Source of the DNA: Pseudomonadota bacterium
GTDB taxonomy: Bacteria > Pseudomonadota > Alphaproteobacteria > Rhodospirillales > Magnetospirillaceae
Length of the DNA: 5,196 nucleotides
Assembly: GCA_023437865.1 (NCBI GenBank)
Contig: JAEZFE010000426.1
Location: forward strand, 1 to 5,196
Direction of reading: 5' to 3'
Shown: piece by piece, positions 1-5,083 of the stretch
Numbering within the stretch: the stretch's first letter is position 1
Layout of the letters: each line of letters starts with the position of its first letter
Position numbers and translations under genes: made by a program
Notes under the pieces: model-generated
Seen by the model: the letters and a program-made list of their open reading frames with translations, nothing else
Database searches by the model: none
What the model was told of the DNA's origin: nothing

Positions 1-1
1 C

Positions 2-1792
2 TCCATGACCATCACGCTGGCCGCCGTCTACGCCCGCATCGCCTTCATGGGCGGCCTGACCGGTTCGCTGTTCAAGGAATTCGCCCTTACCCTGGCCGGC
101 TCGGTCATCATCTCGGGTGTCATCGCATTGACGCTGTCGCCCATGATGTCTTCGCTGATCCTCAAGCACGACACCGACAAGAAGGGCCTGTCAGCCAAGA
201 TCGACGCCCTGTTCGACCGCGTGCGCAGCAAATACGAACGCTGGCTCGGTGCCTCGCTGAAGGACCGCCCCAGCACGTTGGTGTTCGCCGCTATCGTCTT
301 GGTTTCGCTGCCGTTCCTGTTCAAGGCGGTACCCACCGAGCTGGCCCCCGAGGAAGACCAGGGCGTGGTGTTCACCGCGTTCAACGGCCCGGCCTCGGCC
401 AACACCGATTTCATGGAGGTGTTCAGCCACGAGATCGACCAGAAGCTGCGCACCACTTTCCCCGAGATCGAGGATACCTTCCTGATCAACGGCGTCGGCG
501 CCATGAGCCAGGGCTTCGGCGGCGTGGTGCTCAAGCCGTGGGACGAGCGCAAGCGCCAGGCCAAGGAGCTGACCGCCGCGTTCCAGATGACGCTCAACAC
601 CGTGTCGGGCGTCAAGGCCTCCACCTTCCCGCCGCCGGCCCTGCCGGGCGTGGACGGCCTGCCGGTGCAGTTCGTCATCTCGGCCATCGCCGATTACCGC
701 CAGATGGAAGAAGTTCAGGCCGAGATCATGAAGCGGGCTCAGGCCTCGGGCATGTTCGCCTTCATCGACGCCGACCTGAAGTACGAAAGCCCGCAGACCA
801 AGGTCAACATCGACCGCGACAAGGCCGCCGCCTACGGCATCACCATGCAGCAGATCGGCGACGCGCTGGCCACCATGACCGGCGGCAACTATGTCAACCT
901 TGTCAACCTGCAGGGCCGCTCGTACCAAGTCATCCCCCAGGTCCCGCGCGAGTTCCGCCTGGACCCGCGCCAGCTGGGCCGCTTCCACGTGCGCACAGCC
1001 GATGGCGGCGCCATCCCGCTGTCGTCGCTGGTGACCCTGGGCCACGCGGTGCAGCCGGTGTCGCTCAACCAGTTCAACCAGCTGAATGCGGTGACCATCT
1101 CGGCCTTCCCCATGCCGGGCGTCGTCCTGGGCGATGCCCTGGCCTTCATGGAGAAGACCGCCAAGGAGGTCATGCCGCAGGGCTACACTTACGACTTCTC
1201 TGGCCAGTCGCGCCAGTACATGCAGGAGGGCAACGCCCTGGTGCTGACCTTCGTGTTCGCGCTGGTCATCATCTTTCTGGTACTGGCCGCCCAGTTCGAG
1301 AGCTTCCGCGACCCGCTGGTCATCATGGTCTCGGTTCCTCTGTCGATCTGCGGCGCGCTGATCCCGCTGGCGCTCGGCGTCTCCACCATGAACATCTACA
1401 CGCAGGTGGGCTTGGTGACGCTGATCGGCTTGATCACCAAGCACGGCATCCTGATCTGCGAGGTGGCGCGCGAGCGCCAGGAGCAGGAAGGGCTGTCGCG
1501 CGCGGAAGCCGTCATGGTGGCCGCCGGACTGCGCCTGCGCCCGATCCTGATGACCACCGCGGCCATGGTGACCGGCCTGATCCCGCTGCTGTTCGCATCG
1601 GGCGCGGGCGCCGCCAGCCGGTTCTCCATCGCCATCGTCATTGTCGCTGGCATGAGCATCGGCACCCTGTTCACCCTGTTCGTGCTGCCGGTGATCTACA
1701 CCCTGCTGGCCTCGGACCGCCGCAAGCCCAACCGGGCTGAACGCGAAGTCACGGCCCACAAGGCGTATGAACCGGCTGAGGTGGCGGAGTAA
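2..1792 (+). CDS. RND multidrug efflux transporter permease (AcrB/HAE-1 type), 5'-truncated
   Basis: This is the inner-membrane, proton-driven pump subunit of a tripartite efflux complex. The frame is open to the left edge, so about 430-440 N-terminal residues of a ~1,030-1,050-residue protein are missing, including TM4 with the proton-relay aspartates. Residues are counted from the ATG at position 5. The fragment begins at the TM5/TM6 region (about 1-52, with GGLTGSLFKEF and ALTLSPMM). An amphipathic linker follows, then TM7 (about 90-109) with the family motif PEEDQG (115-120). The second periplasmic porter half spans about 120-405 and the final membrane bundle about 409-569. Family motifs there are AAQFESF, the TM10 lysine K479 (equivalent to AcrB K940) and LRPILMTT. 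The C-terminal tail is short and polar. A perfect hairpin terminator follows the TAA stop. Family assignment is secure. The substrate cannot be read from the sequence, and the periplasmic adaptor would be expected upstream, outside the window. Confidence 0.96.
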   Translation, partial: SMTITLAAVYARIAFMGGLTGSLFKEFALTLAGSVIISGVIALTLSPMMSSLILKHDTDKKGLSAKIDALFDRVRSKYERWLGASLKDRPSTLVFAAIVLVSLPFLFKAVPTELAPEEDQGVVFTAFNGPASANTDFMEVFSHEIDQKLRTTFPEIEDTFLINGVGAMSQGFGGVVLKPWDERKRQAKELTAAFQMTLNTVSGVKASTFPPPALPGVDGLPVQFVISAIADYRQMEEVQAEIMKRAQASGMFAFIDADLKYESPQTKVNIDRDKAAAYGITMQQIGDALATMTGGNYVNLVNLQGRSYQVIPQVPREFRLDPRQLGRFHVRTADGGAIPLSSLVTLGHAVQPVSLNQFNQLNAVTISAFPMPGVVLGDALAFMEKTAKEVMPQGYTYDFSGQSRQYMQEGNALVLTFVFALVIIFLVLAAQFESFRDPLVIMVSVPLSICGALIPLALGVSTMNIYTQVGLVTLIGLITKHGILICEVARERQEQEGLSRAEAVMVAAGLRLRPILMTTAAMVTGLIPLLFASGAGAASRFSIAIVIVAGMSIGTLFTLFVLPVIYTLLASDRRKPNRAEREVTAHKAYEPAEVAE

Positions 1793-1818
1793 CAGCCCCC
1801 ACCCACCGATCAGCAAAG

Positions 1819-1853
1819 CCAAGGGCCTTTCACGCACAGTGAAAGGCCCTTGG
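1819..1853 (+). terminator. Rho-independent terminator of the RND gene
   Basis: A perfect 15-bp stem pairs 1819-1833 (CCAAGGGCCTTTCAC) with 1839-1853 around a 5-nt loop (GCACA), starting 26 nt after the TAA stop. It is followed by TGTTTCT, a modest U-rich tract. The position directly behind the efflux gene and the perfect stem make this the clearest terminator in the window. It isolates the next gene transcriptionally. Confidence 0.9.
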
Positions 1854-1919
1854 TGTTTCTAAAGCCGCCATCCGAAGCAGCCACGCATCAGGGGCACCTT
1901 GGCGCGCTCTTGGGCGCCG

Positions 1920-1938
1920 CGGGAACCAATTGTTCCCG
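1920..1938. repeat. Inverted repeat overlapping the promoter candidate
   Basis: CGGGAAC (1920-1926) and GTTCCCG (1932-1938) form a perfect 7-bp inverted repeat around CAATT. The left arm contains the GGAAC box of the putative ECF promoter, so it could also be an operator. It may equally be a chance consequence of a GGAAC...GTTCC arrangement. No regulator gene is adjacent. Confidence 0.4.
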
Positions 1939-1946
1939 GGGGCGTC
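1922..1946 (+). promoter_or_regulatory. Candidate EcfG-type (general stress) promoter
   Basis: GGAAC at 1922-1926 is separated by 16 nt from CGTC at 1943-1946. The known alphaproteobacterial EcfG/SigT consensus is GGAAC-N16/17-CGTT, so 8 of 9 defined bases match. The base after GGAAC is C, which is also common at such promoters. A start about 6-8 nt downstream would give a leader of roughly 25 nt, with the ribosome-binding site at 1964-1970 in a sensible place before the ATG at 1978. This is inferred from sequence only. Confidence 0.5.
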
Positions 1947-1963
1947 CATCCCTTTGAGCAAGC

Positions 1964-1970
1964 AAGGAGG
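1964..1970 (+). promoter_or_regulatory. Strong Shine-Dalgarno that fixes the start at 1978
   Basis: AAGGAGG ends 7 nt before the ATG at 1978. This favours 1978 over the in-frame upstream ATG at 1930, which has no such site and would place the promoter candidate and this sequence inside the gene. Confidence 0.85.
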
Positions 1971-1977
1971 CCTTTCG

Positions 1978-2238
1978 ATGGCAACCAGAGTTGTCGTGTC
2001 GCTGGCGGTCATTCTCGCCACCGCCGCGCCGGTCGCATCCGCCTTCGCCCAAGCCGAACATGCCCAGCGTGTTGCCCTGGAAGTCGCCGTGCGCCGTGCG
2101 CAGGTGCGGGCGGCGCTGTGCGAACAGCAGCGTCTGGCGGCGACCACCCCGCAGGGCGAGCGCCCGGCCTTGAAGCTGCCGACCTCACCGCCGGTGGGAA
2201 CTGGCGGGCCGGTGCCGATCCCAGCCTGCCCCCGATGA
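1978..2238 (+). CDS. Small exported protein of unknown function (86 aa)
   Basis: I do not recognise a family. Residues 1-24 form a typical Sec signal peptide: a short basic start (MATR), a hydrophobic core (VVVSLAVILATAAPVA) and a small-residue cleavage region, ASA (20-22) or AFA (22-24). The mature part is about 62 residues. It has a short helical, Arg/Ala-rich stretch (about 27-55) and then a Pro/Gly-rich tail (about 68-86). It carries two cysteines, C48 and C84, which could form a disulfide in the periplasm. There is no lipobox cysteine. The start is chosen for the AAGGAGG site 7 nt upstream and because the signal peptide then begins correctly. The gene stands alone between a terminator and a convergent gap, behind a GGAAC-N16-CGTC promoter candidate. 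That would make it a stress-induced periplasmic or secreted protein by inference. Confidence 0.72.
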   Translation: MATRVVVSLAVILATAAPVASAFAQAEHAQRVALEVAVRRAQVRAALCEQQRLAATTPQGERPALKLPTSPPVGTGGPVPIPACPR

Positions 2239-2259
2239 CAACGCCCTCCTCCCCCCAAT

Positions 2260-2277
2260 GCGTGCGTGTGCGCACGC
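2260..2277. terminator. Stem-loop after the small exported protein gene
   Basis: GCGTGCG (2260-2266) pairs perfectly with CGCACGC (2271-2277) around TGTG, 21 nt after the TGA stop. C6 (2251-2256) and G5 (2285-2289) could extend pairing around it. No U-tract follows, so it may be a weak terminator or a 3'-end stabilising hairpin. Confidence 0.4.
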
Positions 2278-2303
2278 TGGCTTCGGGGGTATAGGGCTGC
2301 ATG

Positions 2304-2330
2304 CTTCCTTTCGCCGCCAACGGAAGGAAG
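2304..2330. repeat. Stem-loop in the convergent gap
   Basis: CTTCCTTTCG (2304-2313) pairs with CGGAAGGAAG (2321-2330) around a 7-nt loop. There are ten pairs, including one G-U pair on the + strand; the same position is an A-C mismatch on the - strand. It lies between the two convergent genes and could contribute to termination of the + strand transcript. A function is not demonstrated. Confidence 0.4.
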
Positions 2331-2334
2331 TCCG

Positions 2335-2385
2335 GGAGGGTGGGAAGCCGGGCTCCCTGTCGCCAACAGCCGGCCCCCACCCTCC
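2335..2385. terminator. Long stem-loop downstream of the CHRD/RTX gene, possibly bidirectional
   Basis: GGAGGGTGGG (2335-2344) pairs perfectly with CCCACCCTCC (2376-2385). An inner GCCGG (2347-2351) pairs with CCGGC (2370-2374) across an AA/C internal loop, and the apical loop is 18 nt. It begins 20 nt beyond the stop of the minus-strand CHRD gene. On the + strand it is followed by TTCTT and then C6. Without a clean U-tract it is a candidate rather than a certain intrinsic terminator. Confidence 0.5.
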
Positions 2386-2405
2386 TTCTTCCCCCCAGGG
2401 GGAAC

Positions 2406-3446
2406 TCAGGCGAACCAGTTGCCCGCGTCGGCCACGGTGCCGTGGACATTCAGCAGCAACACACCCTCGGCGCCCGGATCGGTGGGCAGGCCCGGCCCCT
2501 CAATGATCCAGGTGCCCTGCGAGGTGTCGTGCAGCACCAGCGCGGCATTGTCGGCATCGATCCCAATCACCAGCTTGTCGCCCTCGCCGACATTGAAATC
2601 GGTGATGACGTCCTTGCCCGCGCCGAAAATGAAGCGATCGGCGCCGCTGCCGCCAATCAGATCATCGTTGCCGGCGCCGCCGGCCAGGATGTCGGCGCCC
2701 AGTCCGCCGTTCATCACATCGTCGCCATGGCCGCCCACCAACCGGTCGGAGCCGTTGCCACCAGCCATGAAACTGCCCTGGCTGTCCTGGGCGGCGAAGG
2801 TCTGCAATGGCTGGAATTCCAACGTGCCCGAAGCCACCGGCAGGGTGGCCTTGAAGCCGGCGCTGCCATCCACCTCCCCCGCCGTGCCGGCGCCGGTTCC
2901 AGACGGGGTGGTGAGGCCATGGATCTCCACCGAGCGGAAATCCAAGGGGAACAGGTCGGCCACGGTGGCGCCCTGGGGCATGTCCAGCTCGCTCAGGGCG
3001 AAGGATTGGTCAATATGAATCTCGCCGTCTGACCCAGCCTGGGGGGCGCCCAGATCCACCAGCGCCGGCCCGGCACCGCGCCGCGCCTCGGCCAGCTCGA
3101 TGAACTGGTCGCCGTCGGCGTCCAGGCTGGTGGTGGGCGTCGCCGCATCGAACGGCGTGTGGTCTGGCCCGACAAGGCCGTGAACATGCATGGCATGGGG
3201 CTGGTTGGGCTCCAGCCCGGTGGCATCCACCTGCACACGCAGAGTTTCGCCATCGATGCTGATCCGCGTCGTGCCGGTCACCCCTGAACCGTTCAGACCG
3301 ACAAAATCGGCGGAGAACGCCTGCGGCTCGGCGACCAGCAGGTCACGGCCATTACCGCCGGAAAGTACGGACGAGCCGTCACCGACCTGGATGGAGAACT
3401 GGCCTGCCTGTGCGCTCCCCCCCGCCGAGGTATTACCGTTCGCCAT
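2406..3446 (-). CDS. Secreted CHRD-domain protein with EF-hand loop and RTX calcium-binding repeats
   Basis: Predicted 346-residue calcium-binding extracellular protein. Two RTX-like nonapeptides stand near the N-terminus: a degenerate one at 21-29 and GGNGRDLLV at 30-38. A CHRD-type domain follows (about 43-212), with HAMHVHG (84-90), a second histidine strand GEIHIDQSF and the VEIHG...GEVDG...LPVASG block. Inside it D109-E120 reads DADGDQFIELAE, a textbook EF-hand loop (D1, D3, D5, E12). Five tandem RTX nonapeptides GGxGxDxxx run from 229 to 273, followed by FGAGKDVIT and DFNVGEGDKLVI, as in serralysin-type beta-rolls. There is no Sec signal. The C-terminus ends in a short aromatic/hydrophobic motif (NWFA), consistent with type I secretion, though no ABC/HlyD/TolC exporter gene is in view. 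The start at 3446 is set by GGAGGT 8 nt upstream; an in-frame ATG at 3479 is rejected. The function of CHRD domains in bacteria is not established. Confidence 0.88.
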   Translation of the reverse strand: MANGNTSAGGSAQAGQFSIQVGDGSSVLSGGNGRDLLVAEPQAFSADFVGLNGSGVTGTTRISIDGETLRVQVDATGLEPNQPHAMHVHGLVGPDHTPFDAATPTTSLDADGDQFIELAEARRGAGPALVDLGAPQAGSDGEIHIDQSFALSELDMPQGATVADLFPLDFRSVEIHGLTTPSGTGAGTAGEVDGSAGFKATLPVASGTLEFQPLQTFAAQDSQGSFMAGGNGSDRLVGGHGDDVMNGGLGADILAGGAGNDDLIGGSGADRFIFGAGKDVITDFNVGEGDKLVIGIDADNAALVLHDTSQGTWIIEGPGLPTDPGAEGVLLLNVHGTVADAGNWFA

Positions 3447-3454
3447 TGTGTTAG

Positions 3455-3460
3455 ACCTCC
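3455..3460 (-). promoter_or_regulatory. Shine-Dalgarno of the CHRD/RTX gene
   Basis: On the minus strand GGAGGT lies 8 nt before the ATG at 3446. It falls inside the 11-codon extension that would result from the upstream ATG at 3479, so it argues for the shorter protein. Confidence 0.85.
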
Positions 3461-3526
3461 GGTTCTTTCCACCCGGCATCCAACACTCACGCGCAAGGAT
3501 GGTTCACCAGGGGGGGGCACACTAGA

Positions 3527-3567
3527 CGTTGGGTCGCCCCGCCCTATCCCCGCGCGCGCTCCCAACG
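3527..3567. repeat. Inverted repeat in the divergent intergenic region
   Basis: CGTTGGG (3527-3533) and CCCAACG (3561-3567) are perfect inverse copies 27 nt apart. A further CGTTG follows at 3572-3576. They sit in the only region that can hold promoters for both the minus-strand CHRD gene and the plus-strand hydroxylase. They could be regulator half-sites or chance. Confidence 0.3.
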
Positions 3568-3573
3568 GCAGCG

Positions 3574-3602
3574 TTGACGATTAAGGCGGGACATCCCTTA
3601 TC
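3574..3602 (+). promoter_or_regulatory. Possible sigma-70-like promoter of the hydroxylase gene
   Basis: TTGACG (3574-3579) is a good -35 hexamer. At 17-nt spacing lies CTTATC (3597-3602), only a weak -10. A transcription start 7 nt further on would coincide with the A of the ATG at 3609, giving a leaderless mRNA. That would agree with the absence of a Shine-Dalgarno. TAAGG (3582-3586) and CCTTA (3596-3600) form a small inverted repeat in the same spacer. This is a weak prediction. Confidence 0.3.
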
Positions 3603-3608
3603 CCCGTC

Positions 3609-4199
3609 ATGAGAGACCGCATCAGATTGTTTGAGAACCCGGTGCTGGAGCGTCTGACGAGAGCCAAGCCGGTATCCGTCATGCTGGTGTGGGGCGCGGT
3701 CATCGCCTGGATGCTGTCGATGACGGCGCCCCTGACACCCGCCAGGCTGGCCTGGGTCCCCGCCGGCTGGCTGGGCTGGACGCTGTTCGAGTACTGGATG
3801 CACCGGGTGCTGTTTCACTGGCCGGCCAAGGCGGCGTGGAGCCGGCGGATGGTGTTTCTGCTACACGGCTGCCACCACGCCGACCCGCAGGACCCCGAGC
3901 GTGCCGTCATGCCGCCCACCGCCGCCGCGCCTTTCGCCCTGGCGGTGTGGGGCGCCTGTGTGCTGACCCTGCCCGCACCCGAACCGTTCTTCGCCGGCTT
4001 CCTGCTGGGCTATCTGCACTATGACCTGACCCACTGGGCCTGCCACCAGGCGCGCCCGCGCACCGCCTGGGGCCGTAAAGTGCGCCTGCATCACCTGCGT
4101 CATCACGCGCCCCTGGCGAAGGGCAATTACGGCGTGAGCACCCCGCTTTGGGATCATGTCTTCGGGACGGTGATGGGCCATCCGTCCAGGGCGGCCTAG
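3609..4199 (+). CDS. Membrane fatty-acid hydroxylase / sterol desaturase family protein
   Basis: This is an integral-membrane di-iron oxygenase of the fatty-acid hydroxylase superfamily, which hydroxylates or desaturates lipid chains or sterol-like rings with O2. The 196 residues are compact for the family but carry the full histidine set: H65xxxxH70 (HRVLFH), H86xxHH90 (HGCHH), H137xxxH141xxxxH146 (HYDLTHWACH) and H161HxxHH166 (HHLRHH). The ending GVSTPLWDHVFGT is also typical of the family. Hydrophobic segments lie at about 22-40, 46-60, 105-121 and 126-138. The start is the first possible one after an in-frame TAA at 3582-3584. It has no visible Shine-Dalgarno, so leaderless translation or a later start is possible. 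Similarity to fatty-acid 2-hydroxylases suggests a fatty-acyl substrate, but substrate and position are not determined. It may be co-transcribed with the nucleotidyltransferase gene 94 nt downstream, although a hairpin overlaps its stop. Confidence 0.9.
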   Translation: MRDRIRLFENPVLERLTRAKPVSVMLVWGAVIAWMLSMTAPLTPARLAWVPAGWLGWTLFEYWMHRVLFHWPAKAAWSRRMVFLLHGCHHADPQDPERAVMPPTAAAPFALAVWGACVLTLPAPEPFFAGFLLGYLHYDLTHWACHQARPRTAWGRKVRLHHLRHHAPLAKGNYGVSTPLWDHVFGTVMGHPSRAA

Positions 4200-4221
4200 G
4201 ACCTTCCCCGACCGGCCGCCC
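4189..4221 (+). terminator. Possible attenuating stem-loop at the end of the hydroxylase gene
   Basis: GGGCGGCC (4189-4196) pairs perfectly with GGCCGCCC (4214-4221) around a 17-nt loop. The stop codon lies just inside the loop. A mildly T-rich stretch (CTTATTT) comes about 9 nt after the stem, too late for a canonical terminator. It could partly separate the hydroxylase and nucleotidyltransferase genes. Confidence 0.3.
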
Positions 4222-4264
4222 CGCGCCCGTCTTATTTCCGCACCCTACCGCAGCCCCTAGATGC

Positions 4265-4274
4265 AGGGGAGGAA
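4265..4274 (+). promoter_or_regulatory. Shine-Dalgarno-like AGGGGAGGAA that fits no in-frame start
   Basis: This is the best ribosome-binding sequence near the nucleotidyltransferase gene. It is ideally spaced only for the ATG at 4278, which is out of frame. It is about 20 nt from the family-consistent start at 4294 and lies inside the gene if translation starts at 4261. Confidence 0.4.
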
Positions 4275-4293
4275 CCAATGGCAGGTCACATCC

Positions 4294-5082
4294 ATGAAAG
4301 TCATCATCCTAGCCGCCGGCCAAGGCCGCCGTCTTCTGCCCTGGACTCACGACCTTCCCAAGTGTCTGCTGCCGTTCGCCGGTAAGCCCCTGATCGGCTG
4401 GCAGCTTGCGGCGCTGGGCGCCAATCAGGTGGACGAGGTGGTGGTCATCACCGGCTTCGCCGCCCACGACGTCGAACGCGAGGTGGCGCGCCTGACGCCG
4501 CCAGGACTCAAGGTCACCACCTTGTTCAACCCATTCTTCGCCGTGGCCGACAACATCGCCAGTTGCTGGGTGGCGCGTGAGCATCTGAACGGCGACGTGG
4601 CGGTGCTGAACGGCGACACCCTGTTCGAACCGGGGCTGCTGGCCCGCTTGTCGGAGCAGGCTAGCGCCCCCATCAACGTCAGCGTGGACATCAAGGCGGC
4701 CTATGACGCCGACGATATGAAGGTGCAGCTCAAGGAGGGCAAGGTGGTCCGCATCGGCAAGACCCTACCCGCCGATGCCACCGACGCCGAATCCGTGGGC
4801 CTGGTGCTGTTCAAGGGCCTGGGCGGCCCACTGTTCATCTCGGCGCTGGACAGCGTCATGCGCCAACCGCGCGGCGTGTCGCGCTGGTTCCTGTCGGGCA
4901 TCGACGATCTGGCCCCACGCGGCGTGGTCGGCGCCGTCTCTATCGCCGGGCTGGGCTGGACCGAGGTGGATTACCCCGGCGATCTGGGCCGCGCCGAAAT
5001 GCTGGCACGCGGCTGGGTCCACAAAGAGCGCGCTCAAACGGCGGCAGAAGCGACCCCATCGCCCTACCCATTGGCGCGATGA
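4294..5082 (+). CDS. Sugar-phosphate / choline-phosphate nucleotidyltransferase (LicC-like)
   Basis: This enzyme should transfer a nucleoside monophosphate from an NTP to a phosphorylated sugar or small alcohol, making an activated precursor for surface glycan or head-group attachment in the cytoplasm. The 262 residues form one Rossmann-like NTP-transferase domain. Visible motifs are the signature VIILAAGQGRRL (3-14), PKCLLP with K23, and GKPLIGWQ. Others are FNPFFAVADNIAS (78-90), as in phosphocholine cytidylyltransferase-like proteins, and the metal-binding LNGD (D108). ESVGLVLF (166-173) and TEVDYPGDL (223-231, D226) complete the set. The C-terminal ~20 residues are polar and likely disordered. 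The start at 4294 gives the usual family N-terminus (MKVIILAAG), with only a weak AGGT site 7 nt upstream. The in-frame ATG at 4261 would add 11 residues and has no ribosome-binding site. LicC-like is preferred over glucose-1-phosphate thymidylyl- or uridylyltransferase, but the substrate is uncertain. Confidence 0.88.
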   Translation: MKVIILAAGQGRRLLPWTHDLPKCLLPFAGKPLIGWQLAALGANQVDEVVVITGFAAHDVEREVARLTPPGLKVTTLFNPFFAVADNIASCWVAREHLNGDVAVLNGDTLFEPGLLARLSEQASAPINVSVDIKAAYDADDMKVQLKEGKVVRIGKTLPADATDAESVGLVLFKGLGGPLFISALDSVMRQPRGVSRWFLSGIDDLAPRGVVGAVSIAGLGWTEVDYPGDLGRAEMLARGWVHKERAQTAAEATPSPYPLAR

Positions 5083-5083
5083 G

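Noticed and set aside
538..1740. A 400-codon plus-strand frame inside the RND gene
   Set aside because: It is an Arg/Pro/Gly-rich +1 shadow lacking any recognisable motif, fully contained in the RND coding region.
191..1837. A 548-codon open frame on the minus strand opposite the RND gene
   Set aside because: The translation is His/Arg/Gln-rich and low in complexity, as expected for an antisense shadow of GC-rich coding DNA. The plus-strand RND protein has unmistakable family motifs throughout, and the frame runs through the terminator hairpin.
1930..1977. ATG at 1930 as the start of the small exported protein
   Set aside because: It would put 16 non-hydrophobic residues before the signal peptide and bury both AAGGAGG and the promoter candidate in coding sequence.
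2266..3032. Two long plus-strand frames opposite the CHRD/RTX gene
   Set aside because: They are antisense to a gene with clear CHRD, EF-hand and RTX motifs and a strong ribosome-binding site. Their Pro/Ser- and Ala/Gly-rich products are composition artefacts.
3444..3479. ATG at 3479 as the start of the CHRD/RTX protein
   Set aside because: It would add 11 residues translated from the Shine-Dalgarno region. GGAGGT 8 nt before the ATG at 3446 marks the shorter start.
4278..4385. 35-codon frame as an independent gene
   Set aside because: Despite a well-spaced ribosome-binding site, its product is His/Arg/Pro/Ser-rich and overlaps the nucleotide-binding signature of the nucleotidyltransferase. 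It is kept only as a possible leader ORF in the findings.
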